Shown here piece by piece: positions 1 to 9,826 of a DNA stretch of 64,000 nucleotides. The stretch spans positions 310,001 through 374,000 of the forward strand of contig CAJQUN010000510.1 of the NCBI GenBank assembly GCA_907163345.1, given 5' to 3'. The stretch's first letter is position 1. Every line of letters starts with the position of its first letter. Below the pieces are notes generated by a model that saw only the letters and a list, made by a program, of their open reading frames with translations, did no database searches and was not told the DNA's origin. The position numbers and the translations under genes are program-made. The DNA comes from Haberlea rhodopensis. Its lineage: Eukaryota; Streptophyta; Magnoliopsida; Lamiales; Gesneriaceae.

Positions 1-2007
1 ACCGTCTGTCTGAGGGTGATAGGTCGTACTCAGTCTTACCTCTGTGCCCAAAGCTGTTTGGAGACCCTCCCAGGAATGTGAAGTGAACCTCGGGTCTCTG
101 TCAGACACTATTGGGACTGGAATACCATGTAACCTCACCACATCCCGCATATAAAGTTGGGCCATCTTTAAATATGTGAAAGTCATACTGTAAGGGATGA
201 AATGGGCTACCTTGGTCAGTCTATCCACGATCACCCAGATCGCATCAAATCCAGAGGCCGACCTTGGCAAGTGGGTCACGAAGTCCATAGATATATGCTC
301 CCACTTCCATTTAGGTACCTCTAAGCTCTTCAACTCACCACCAGGCCTCTGTCTTTCTGCCTTTACTTGCTGGCAGATCAGACACCTCTTAACAAAAGCA
401 ATTACTTCACGCTTCATGCGTCTCCACCAAAATTGACCACATAGGTCCTTGTACATCTTTCTTCCTCCTGGGTGGATACTAAACCGGCTACTGTGGGCAC
501 GGTGCAAGATTCCTTGGCGTAATTCTGGTGTCTTTGGCACCACCCAACGGTTGCCAAGTCTCAAGGAACCATCCTCAGCCACTCGGAACTTTGATGGTTG
601 CCCTTGAATTACTATCGATGACCATCTCTGAATTTCATCGTTCGACCTCTGAGCTCTCCTAATAGCCTCAAATATGTCTGGCTCAGCCAATAAGATCGAC
701 ACTCGCACCGGCGACGTGTCTACATCAAAATCATAGCCTAAATGGCAATAAGAAATCATCATAGCTGATAAGCTCATAGTATCCTCAGCGGTGCTCTTCA
801 CTTTTCGACTTAAGGCATCTGCTATCATATTTGCTTTACCCGGATGGTACTCTATTTCACAATCATAATCCTTGAGTAAGTCCATCCATCTTCTTTGCCT
901 CATATTCAGTTCTGCTTGGGTGAATAAGAATTTCAATCTCTTATGGTCTGTAAAGATGGTAAACGTCGTACCATAAAGATAATGATGCCAAATCTTCAAG
1001 GCGAAAATGATGGCCGCCAGTTCCAGGTCATGGACTGGGTATCGAGTCTCATGCGGCTTCAGCTGTCTCGAAGCATAAGCCACCACATGCTTATCTTGCA
1101 TCAACACACAGCCCAAACCTTGCAATGATGCATCCGTGTACAAGGCAAACTTCTTATTCTCAGAAGGAATTACCAACACTGGCGCTGTCGTCAAGCGACG
1201 CTTCAACTCTTGCAAGCTCTCTTCACAAGCTTCGGACCAATAAAACGGGACTCCCTTCTGAGTCAGCTGTGTCAACGGCTTAGCGATCTTAGAGAATCCC
1301 TCGACAAAACGTCGGTAGTAACCCTCTAAACCAAGGAAACTCCGTATTTCGGGCACAGAAGTGGGTGCAGCCCACTCCATAATAGCTTCAATCTTTCTGG
1401 GATCCACGGATATCCCACTGCTAGATATAACATGACCCAAGAATACCACACTGTCCAACCAAAACTCGCACTTGCTAAGCTTTGCATATAATTGATGATC
1501 TCTAAGGATCTGAAGTACTGTCCTCAAGTGCTCAACATGCTCTTCTTCAGTCCGGGAGTAAATAAGTATATCATCAATGAAGACTATAACGAACTGGTCC
1601 AAATATGGCTGGAATACCCTGTTCATTAAACTCATGAAAACAGCTGGGGCATTCGTCACCCCAAAGGGCATGACTAAGAATTCATAGTGCCCATATCTGG
1701 TTCTGAAAGCTGTCATCTGTACATCATCCTCTCTTACCCGAATCTGATGGTACCCCGACCTCAGATCGATTTTACTGTAGAGTCTGGTACCCTACAACTG
1801 ATCAAATAAATCATCGATCCTCGGAAGCGGATACTTGTTCTTTACTGTGGCTTTGTTCAGTTGTCTGTAATCGATGCACAGACGCATCGAGCCATCTTTC
1901 TTTTTGACAAACAAAACCGGTGCACCCAGGGCGTATGTAGCCCTTACTGAACTTTTAACTCCTTTAGCTCTGTTGGTGCCATCCTATACGGGGCATGAGA
2001 AATGGCT
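1..2007 (-). pseudogene. E1 pol: RT, RNase H and integrase, broken
   Basis: Read on the minus strand this encodes the pol polyprotein of a gypsy element. The RT active site FIDDIL lies near 1564-1584. RNase H follows (about 1170-760), then the HHCC zinc region (about 500-350) and the integrase core, ending at the window edge in the STxYHPQTDG block. Lesions: a TAG stop at 1792-1794 in the RT FDQLQG motif, and small deletions near 1925-1970 that shift frame ahead of the RT WGAPV motif. Bases 2003-2007 (TGGCT) are the left target duplication of the solo LTR that follows. Function in an intact copy: reverse transcription and integration of element cDNA. Confidence 0.85.
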
Positions 2008-4552
2008 TGTAAGGACCCCATATACTTAACCCTTGATTAGTGTATTAATCATTATGTGTGGCACATGCTTTCCATAAAATCACTCAGATGATACTTTACC
2101 ATTGAATGGCAATTGCAAAGTTTTCTTTAACATACAATGTTATAAGTTCATCATCCTAATAACAAGAGACTCATAGAGTTCGCCCATTACATCACTTTTT
2201 GCATTGTGGACTTTTATAAAAATTTGGGCAGAGTCTCCCCATAAATAGAGCTATCCCGAAATAAAAGTACAACACATAATATAATTCCCGGCCAGGGAAA
2301 ACATAATACTCATCAGAATGCAGCAATATCAAGTAAATTCCCAGCCAGGGAAGACACCACACATATGGCAACAAAAGTGGGTTTCAACACCCACAATACA
2401 CCAATGACTCTCATAACCTTTAGCAATTCTACCTCTAATTGCATGCAACATAGAAAGGAAAGAGAGAAAGACTCATGCCTTTATATACAACCCATAAACA
2501 AGTATAATCGTGCTCACATGCGAGCATCATAATTATGTGTATAACCATCATGGGTATATATATATATATGTACTCTATACGATACCGTGCTCCATCAAGC
2601 CCTGGTACCACGATCCTGGGGGTACATCCAATCAACAGCTCGAGCTCATCTCCAAAGCCATCGATGTACCTGTTCACCTGTCCCAACAGAGACAGCCCCC
2701 AACGGGTGAGCATACCAATTCCACAATTTCATAATCATAATGACATAATACATAATTTACGAAAATGTAAATATTGTGGAACATATGTGACACTTCCTGG
2801 ATGGTATCATCCTCATCCTAGCGTACCCCTGTAATAACCCTGTTCTCAAAACAGATAAATCATCAAATCTTGAATATGCAGTTAATCATCATATTGGTTA
2901 ACCCTAACCAGTTTCGAATTAACAACATTTCATAACATCTTTCTTTATCTAGCAATTATGATAATTCTAGATATCATATTGAGACTTCCTTAACTTCCGA
3001 TACTAGTTAATCACTTCTCTGATTAACTACGTCTCTGTTCCTATTCATTACCAATAGGGAATAAAATACAGATATCCTAGATATCTAATCAACACCACAT
3101 TTTCATTTCTTACTTCAAAGTAGCGTCATACTACTGGTGTTCGCTCCGTAGCGACCACACCCATCATTTGCTCGCTTCATAGCGGCACCAAGCATTTCAC
3201 CATGTGATTCAACATAACGTAACCAAGTCACGGTGCCATCATAGTAAAGCATTTCATGTATTTTAAATCATGCATCATACTTGTAAAACATCATTTAAGC
3301 TATGCTCGTACGCTAAACGTACCTTAAATCCTCGAAGTCCGAGCCAAACCTTGCTCGAGTTCCATGCCCCGAGGAATGATGTGCTAACACGATAAATAAC
3401 TCACGATTATTTACGAACATGCAACCCATGCTCAAGCACACCCATAACCCTCAACATATTGTCGACACACGACAATTAAACATCTAAAAGACCCGGGGCA
3501 GGGTACATGCAGGGAGGGAAAACGAATGCAACATATCGAAAAATTGCTCAAGAACACCTTCAATAATTCGAACCCAACCAACACAAATCAAACCCAAATA
3601 ATCACCATAATTCATCTAACACATGAATTAATCAATTAATAACAACAATAATCGCCCCACATGCCAAAACCCCCAAAATTCGAATTCAAGCCCTAACTTC
3701 GAATCCAATTCCTCAATTTCGAACACAATCAAGCATCATAATGCATCTAAATCATGAATTAAACCATCAATAGCAAGAATCATCACCCTTGCCAAAACCC
3801 CCCCAATTTTCGAACCAAACCCCACAAAATTCGAAAATAATTTCGAACCAAAATCACCAAATATAGCAGGGGATTACATGAGAGGGACGAAAAAGAGGTA
3901 AAGAACGTTACCCAAACGAAAATCGGAAGTAAAATCGACCAAAATCGATAAACCCTAGAATTTGGGGATCGGCGCTCATCTGCAAAATCCGAACTCAAAC
4001 CGCGATGAAACTTCAAATTGCCGGAGGGGAAAGGAGCGCCTGGACGAGACGAAGCCGTGGGTCGGTCGGACGTGCCGAACGGCGGCGGGACGGCGGCGGC
4101 CGAAGCGTTTTTGCGCGCGGCTGGGGGCTGGGCAGACGGGTTCGGCGGGGAGAGAGAAAGGGGCGGGTTTGGAGGGCTGAAATGAGATTTTTAATTAAAT
4201 CTCGGGTTCAAATGGTATTTATAGCAAAATACCCCGAAAAACTAATAGCCCCACAAATACATCGTGATTCATTAAAAATCATCTGTTTTCAAAAATTCTC
4301 TCTCTAACACCAAAACCCCCTACCGGTGCTCACACAAGCACCCGAGATTCCGAGACACATCAAAAACCCAACTCTTAGGTTTTACACCGTAATGTGAATA
4401 CAATCTCAACCTCGGGATCCAACGATCCCAACTACCCAAATAAACGAGCCCAGAAGGCCCAACATCGCGATTAAACTCCAAATCGCCACGTAAAACAACT
4501 TTAGGGATTTTTAACACTACGGGATTAACATCTATAATCCCTGGTCATCACA
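2008..4552 (-). repeat. Solo LTR, family A1, 2545 bp, TSD TGGCT
   Basis: The unit starts TGTAAGGACC and ends GGTCATCACA. It is bracketed by the 5-bp duplication TGGCT (2003-2007 and 4553-4557), and the interrupted E1 pol reads on across it. No internal retroelement sequence is present, so it is a solo LTR left by LTR-LTR recombination. It is homologous along its length to 59872-62343. A TATA box (minus TATAAATA, 4216-4223) sets the sense strand as minus. Downstream of it is a strongly GC- and CpG-rich block (about 4000-4160). The inverted box GTACG..CGTAC lies near 3304-3323, and a short TA microsatellite at about 2556-2572. Confidence 0.93.
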
Positions 4553-4557
4553 TGGCT

Positions 4558-5195
4558 GAAGTCCATGGTAGCAAATCGATTCCAAACTCGACCTCTCTCG
4601 CCGGTGGGAATCCGGGAATTTCTTCAGGAAATACATCAGGAAACTCCGCCACTACGGGCACATCTTCAACCTTTAATTCTTCCTTCTTTCCAGAAATATC
4701 AACAGCATAAATAAGATATCCTGTATGGCCTCGTTCCAATAATTGTGTCATCTTGGCCGCGGATATCAACGGAATCCTTGAACGAGAACCATCCCCATAG
4801 AACGTCCACTGAACTCCCTTATCAGATCTGAATCGGACAGTCCTCTGCCTGCAGTTCACAATTGCCTGGTACCTATTCAGAACATCAATACCCAATATAC
4901 AGTCAAAGTCTGACATTCCCAGAACTATCAAATCCGACCTTAACTTGTTATCCTCAAAATAAATGAATCCATCATAGACAATCTGATCAGTAATCAAATT
5001 CCTTCCAGTGGGTGTTGAGACTACAAGAGGCGTGGGCGACGGAGAAGTGCATATGTGGTGTCTTTCCACAAAACGCGTCGACACAAAAGAGTGTGACGCA
5101 CCTGTGTCGATCAATATAAAGGCAGAGTGCGTAAATAAAAGACACGTACCCGCTATAACATCCTCCGGAGCTGCTGTAGCCTGCTCCCTTGTCAA
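4558..5195 (-). pseudogene. E1 protease and linker to RT
   Basis: This frame, open for about 210 codons, encodes the retropepsin of E1 with the catalytic IDTGASHSFV motif, the flap-side DFDCILGIDVL block, and the AEFPDVFPEEIPGFPP linker that precedes RT in chromoviruses. It ends where the A1 solo LTR entered; the last residues in the frame are LTR-derived. It releases Gag and Pol products in an intact element. The protease itself shows no internal stop, but the gag upstream and the RT downstream are broken. Confidence 0.85.
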
Positions 5196-5204
5196 AGCAT
5201 ATAC

Positions 5205-6265
5205 TTGCCCTTGAGGTGGCCCCGTAGGCTGACTTCCATACTGCCTCGGTACATATGGGGGTCTATGTTGTGCTGCTCTGTCCGTAGACCTCCCTGTAGA
5301 GTTCTGCTGCCTTCCCCTGTTGGGACACTGTCGAGCAAAGTGGCCCCTGTCGCCACAAACATAACATCCTACACAATTCTTCGTCAGATGTGGTTGCCAA
5401 CAAAGAGAGCATTGAACCTCCCAAACACTGCCTCCCCGAGACTGTCCTCTTCTTGGAGGGGCGTCATTCCTGCGGTTTCCTCTCCATCGGTTCTCGGGCC
5501 TCCTTCCACTGAATCTAGACGCTGAAGTGTTCCCTCCAGGCTTAAACTGATCTCCCCTTGGCTTTAAATGGTCGGGAGTAGATTTCTGAGGGGGTGCTGT
5601 AGGTGGTACTGTATCAGGGTATGCACCAACCCCCAGTTCGGCTAACTCAGCCCGTGTAAGTGCACATCAAAGCAAGTAGGGCCATATGTAATCACCCTAT
5701 CATAAAGCTCTGGCCTCAAGCCCTACATAAAGTTCCTCATTTTTGCTTGAGTGTCGGCGGCGATATGTGGTACATACCTGAGTAGAGAACAGTATTGGAG
5801 GGCATAATCTGACACCGGCATGGTACCTTGCTTTAATTTAGTAAACTCATCCTCTTTAGCTTGACGTGCAGCCGCTGAAAAGTATCGGGCCAGAAATCTA
5901 GTTCTAAACAGTTTCCAGTTTACCTCTTGACCCTGTGCCTCCTGTTCAATCACAGTGGTTTTCCACCACATCAGTGCTTTCTTGGCTAATTGAAACTCTG
6001 CTAGCCTTATCCAGGCCGTCTTTGCACACGGGGCTGCCACAAATATTTGTTCTATTCTTTCTAGCCATTCTTCGGCTCGCTCCCCTGTTTCAGTCCCTTC
6101 AAAAGTCGGGGGCCGATACGCTAGAAATTGAGTCAAACTCAACTCTCCCGGCAATAACTGTTGCTCGGATGGCTCTTCGCCTAGGGCTGGCGGGGGTAGG
6201 GGGTTCGTGCGTCCCGCACTAGCATTAACACTTACCGCGTCGCCAATGTCGATATTTGCTGCCAT
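5205..6265 (-). pseudogene. E1 gag, broken
   Basis: Gag starts at the ATG at 6265 (MAANIDIGD). It has the core blocks LPGELSLTQFL, PPTFEGTE, EEWLERIEQIF, MWWKTTV and RFLARYFSAAARQ, then a basic region and a CCHC knuckle near 5340-5400. A Lys codon has become TAG within the RNFxKGLRPEL motif near 5733. A loss of about two bases near 5665 shifts the frame further on. The gene in intact form packages element RNA. Confidence 0.8.
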
Positions 6266-6446
6266 ACTGCAACACAAAGGTTAACAACAAGACCCAAAAG
6301 CAGTTCATATATACATCGTTAGAAAGCCATAACATGTTGTCATAACAGTTATATACTTCATATGTAACATAACATGTTAAAAGTAAACACCTAATCAACC
6401 TATTGCTAAGGCTACCCTTCACTCACACCCGGGTTCTCTAACCACT

Positions 6447-6458
6447 GCTCTGATACCA
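6447..6458 (-). other. E1 primer-binding site, initiator Met tRNA
   Basis: The minus strand reads TGGTATCAGAGC, complementary to the 3' end of plant initiator methionine tRNA. It lies 4 bp from the LTR edge. This places the 5' LTR at 6463 and upward. Confidence 0.9.
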
Positions 6459-6462
6459 CTAT

Positions 6463-8498
6463 TGTAGGGTCCTCCTACCTTAACAGTGAAATCAAGACAT
6501 AAATAGGGCTAAACATTCATTAAAGACATTCTTAGGGTTCGGTTGAAGCTTGAGCTATTAAGATTACAGGCCAAAAAGAATTTTTTCAAAGTTAAGTTAA
6601 TTACATCCTCAAAATAAATGTGTATCGATAGGATTATACTACTCCTAGAGTAGAATCTATCCCAAAAGAAATTCTGTAATCTATCTTCTTTTATGCTCCC
6701 TTAGCTCACTTCCTCAACCCGACCCTTAGCCTTGGTCCAAAATGTGTACCTACAGGAACAACCATAATGAGCATGTACATCGTTACTTGATATCATATGG
6801 CATATAAATAAATGTACAGAAATAATTGATAACATATACTTCCTGGTTAATAGTATTATCCTTCTTTGGTTGTCCCTGTTTCATAGTTATGCATATAATC
6901 ATTAGTTCAAGATGTAAATGATTAACATCATACTTCGCACGTATGCACACAACAATCCATGTTACTTAGTACTGGGACTATCCGGGTTCTATTATGATAG
7001 CGGTACAATTGGCCCCCTCGCTCGACATAACACATCGTATGATACCCATCGCTACGCCTTGATAACGGATGTATCTCTTTATTCAGCGGATGATACCCCT
7101 CGCTACTCCTTGATAGCGGATGTACCCCCTCGCTTAGCGGATGATACTCATCGCTACGCCTTGATAGCGGATGTACCCCATCGCTTAGTTATGTGAGCGG
7201 CAAGTACCTTCTTCGCTTGCCCATAATAGCCACCGGACATTCAACCATTTCTAAATAGCATGGTTAAACATGCGTCATCATTTTATAAGCATCATCATCT
7301 CAAACATCATCATCTTATCGTGATTGTCATCGTAATATCATATCATCTTCGTTTATCACAACATCATCATCATAAATTTATTCATCATAATCATCATCAT
7401 AAATACTTATGCAATTAATGCAAAGTTATAGTTTAGGAATATGTTACCGTTTGATGCCCGTACGTTTCTTACGTACCTTTTCAAAATGTGGTGAAGTCGT
7501 AGTACTTTATCTTCTCGAAGTCGTGGGTCCTTGGGATGGTTCTACACAACCATACAATTCAATATTATAAGCTAATCATAGTCCAATATTCAAAAATCCC
7601 AAAAAATAACAAAAACCACATTTTTTTCATCCCGCGATCGATCGTCGCCCAGGCGCGATCGATCGCGAGATCCCACTGGACGGGGGTGAAAATTTCCTTC
7701 TTCGGCGATCGATCGTCATACTTGGCGCGATCGATCGCCATCGTCACCGATCGATCGCCCATAAGTGGCGATCGATCGCCAAAGGCTTCTGGAGCCTACT
7801 GTTGGCTCGCGATCGATCGCCAAAAACGGGCGATCGATCGCTAGCCTCTGCACTTCGAAAATCCACCATTTTTACACATTAAAACCTCACCAACCTCAAC
7901 CATCATTTATTCCATCAACTCAACAACATAAAAGCATTCAAAACCTTCCTCAAACATCATTAAACCACCAAAACAAACATCATTACAAAAGTCATCCCAA
8001 CCCCCAACAAACCCATCTCAAAAACCCTTCAAAACCATTCTAAACTTAAATCAAACATTTCAAATACATTAAGGAGTGATATACAAACATCTTAGTCTTA
8101 AATCTTACCAAGAAATGCAAGAACAATGCTTTTACAAGGATTCCTTCCCACCTTTAAGTCAAAAATCGAAAATGAGGGGAAGAGGGTTTTGGGAGAGTGA
8201 TTTTGGGGATTTGAGTGTAAAGAGTGAAGTGAGGTTAAAATGGTGGGTTAAGTGTTAAATCTTTATATTTAACTTGTACCCCAATAATTAACATGATGTA
8301 TATAAAATACATTAACATGGTAAGCATTTACAAAATGCAACCAACTTCATTAAATCCATATCATCCTCATAATTAAAATCAACATTCTTAAATCATGTTA
8401 ATTCTTCATTTTCCACACATATCTTAATCATCGTAATAAATCGTCATATAAACATAATTAATGTTCAGATTGCCATCAATTAATTTCGGGGCATCACA
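6463..8498 (-). repeat. E1 5' LTR, about 2.04 kb
   Basis: The LTR runs from TGTAGGGTCC to GGGGCATCACA. On the minus (sense) strand a TATA-like AAATATAAA (plus 8262-8270) is followed about 400 bp on by a CGATCGATCG array (7634-7841), then the inverted box GTACGT..ACGTAC (about 7453-7478), degenerate repeats of about 57 bp carrying AGCG..CGCT hairpins (about 7030-7200), and a pair of complementary arms (6867-6879 with 6752-6764). The remainder is AT-rich with no gene. Confidence 0.88.
7634..7841. repeat. Palindrome array, 8 copies of CGATCGATCG (E1 LTR)
   Basis: Eight 10-12 bp perfect dyads, mostly GCGATCGATCGC with GCGATCGATCGT and CCGATCGATCGC variants, are spaced about 20-50 bp apart with unrelated sequence between them. 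Confidence 0.95.
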
Positions 8499-8708
8499 GG
8501 GTTAATATCCGCCATGCTGCAACACAAGAGTTAACAACAATACCAAAAGCAGTTCATAATATAAGCCATTAGATAACAAGAGTATCATATTCAAAAGCAT
8601 GTTAGTATATCACTTATACAACAATATGCATCACATGCCCAACAATGAATACCTAGCCAGCTTGTCTCTAAAGGCTACCCTTCACTCTTCCCTGGTTATC
8701 TAACCACT

Positions 8709-8720
8709 GCTCTGATACCA
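8709..8720 (-). other. E2 primer-binding site, initiator Met tRNA
   Basis: The minus strand reads TGGTATCAGAGC, 5 bp from the LTR start TGTGAGACCCCG at 8726. Confidence 0.9.
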
Positions 8721-8725
8721 CTAAA

Positions 8726-9800
8726 TGTGAGACCCCGTTATTAATCAAGATATTTAGGTGCGATAAGAGAACTAAACATTCATGTGCATATATCAGAGTA
8801 ATAGTGTCGCGTTGATCAACCTGAGCTTAAGAGATTACAGTACCAAAAAGTTTCAAAAAGGAATTACACATATTCCTACCAAAAGGTACTACACTATAGT
8901 CTTACTCTACTGCGTGTAGAAGCTATACAAAAATCTCTCTAACATGCTAATCCTGTAGCACTCCTTATAGCTCAGAATTTCAACCCCGACCCTGGTTCTC
9001 ATCATCAAAAGCACCTACAAAGACAACCCCCAACACATGAGCATACCATGATTCATATTCAACATAATATGAAAGTAAAGCGTAAATGCACATCATAAAT
9101 ACAAAGCACTTCCTATATTTCCAGCATTTATAACGCCCATTGGTTGTCCCTGTACCATAACTCATAATAAAACACATTAGATGAAATTATGGATCCTTTA
9201 ATAATGTCATGACATATCACCTCTTTCTTTACATAGCTTTTGAGTCATATATCAACAGTTATGTTAATGCTTAATGCTTCCACAACTCATAATGAGCGGT
9301 ACAATCCTCCCCGCTTCATTACTACAGAACCTCATAATGAGCGGTACAATCCTCCCCGCTTCATTACTACGGAATCTCATAATGAGCGGTACAATCCTCC
9401 CCGCTTCATTACTACAGAACCTCATAATGAGCGGTACAATCCTCCCCGCATCTTTACTACAGAACCTCATAATGAGCGGTACAATCCTCCCCGCATCATT
9501 ACTACAGAACAAGCATAAGCATTAAACATACACTGTGATCTCTCTTGACTCGTGGAATACACCTCTTTATTCCACCTCACAATATGCAACAACAATACAT
9601 AATATGCAACAACAATGCATAATAACATGTATCATACTCTTAATGCATCACATGCATTCATCATGTGTCAGACAAACAAAAAGTACATGTTACCGTTGGG
9701 ATGCCCGTACGTCGCTTACGTACCTTTCCAAAATGTAGTGTGTTGTGGGGCTCTATCCCATGCGCTGTGTAGCTGTCTGTGAAGGCTCTACACCAGTGTA
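8726..9800 (-). repeat. E2 5' LTR, family B-like, truncated at 9800
   Basis: The LTR begins TGTGAGACCCCG and matches the E3, E4 and E5 LTRs. It has the ATGTCATGACAT palindrome (9204-9215), five 45-bp repeats (9286-9510) and the GTACGT..ACGTAC box (about 9701-9726). Homology to the E5 LTR stops at 9800, before the point where a palindrome array would be expected, so the promoter half of the LTR is missing. Confidence 0.88.
9286..9510. repeat. 45-bp tandem repeat, 5 copies, each a hairpin
   Basis: Five near-identical 45-bp units each contain AGCGG, a 10-12 base spacer rich in pyrimidines, and CCGCT, so each could fold as a hairpin. Because 45 is divisible by three, the repeat is open in several frames and yields spurious repetitive peptides. 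Confidence 0.95.
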
Positions 9801-9826
9801 GTCGGTCCGCAATCACATTGCCCGTA
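9801..9826. other. Templated filler at a deletion junction between E2 and E3
   Basis: Bases 9800-9818 (AGTCGGTCCGCAATCACAT) are an exact second copy of 9894-9912 in the E3 protease. The following TGCCCGTAC is also found in the E2 LTR at about 9703-9711. The filler fits neither the LTR nor the protease at this point. Confidence 0.85.

Larger units (their letters stand above)
1..8498 (-). mobile_element. E1: Ty3/gypsy chromovirus (Tekay/Del-like), 5' portion; 3' end lies outside the window
   Basis: On the minus strand the order is 5' LTR (6463-8498), Met-tRNA primer site, gag, protease, RT, RNase H and integrase, with integrase running off the left edge. A solo LTR (2008-4552) splits pol. E1 entered the first codons of another gag gene (E2): the bases following its LTR, GGGTT at 8499-8503, belong to E2 and are the candidate right target duplication. 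The matching left copy is outside the window. Gag and pol both carry stops and frameshifts, so E1 is non-autonomous. Confidence 0.85.
8499..9800 (-). mobile_element. E2: chromovirus remnant (gag start, leader, truncated LTR)
   Basis: Only the first codons of gag remain (ATG at 8515, reading MADINP) before E1 interrupts it. The untranslated leader (8516-8725), a Met-tRNA primer site (8709-8720) and part of the 5' LTR follow. The rest of gag and pol lies left of E1, outside the window. The LTR is cut off at 9800, where a filler joins it to E3. Confidence 0.85.

Noticed and set aside
2535..2834. 99-codon open frame in the A1 LTR
   Set aside because: The frame in the other A1 copy (60401-60634 region) is on the opposite strand and differently bounded; no coding constraint is visible.
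4005..4307. Arg/Gly-rich frames in the GC-rich block of A1
   Set aside because: Composition-driven; frames differ between the two A1 copies and lie in the predicted LTR leader.
6447..6458. tRNA-like sequence at LTR edges
   Set aside because: Only the primer-complementary 12-17 bases are present, without a cloverleaf; these are primer-binding sites.
7634..7841. CRISPR-like array (short repeats with unique spacers)
   Set aside because: Repeats are 10-14 bp perfect dyads with irregular spacers of 10-40 bp, in plant LTRs, with no cas genes.
7536..7844. Open frames over palindrome arrays (also at 12434-12692, 25565-25874, 35260-35487, 39654-39881, 46444-46836) encoding repeated DRSP/RSIA/AIDR peptides
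   Set aside because: The 12-bp dyads lack in-frame stops in any frame, so open frames arise on both strands. No start context, no conservation between copies.
9240..9518. Repetitive proteins with a 15-residue period on both strands
   Set aside because: Produced by the 45-bp tandem repeat; present in three frames at once and absent from sister LTRs.
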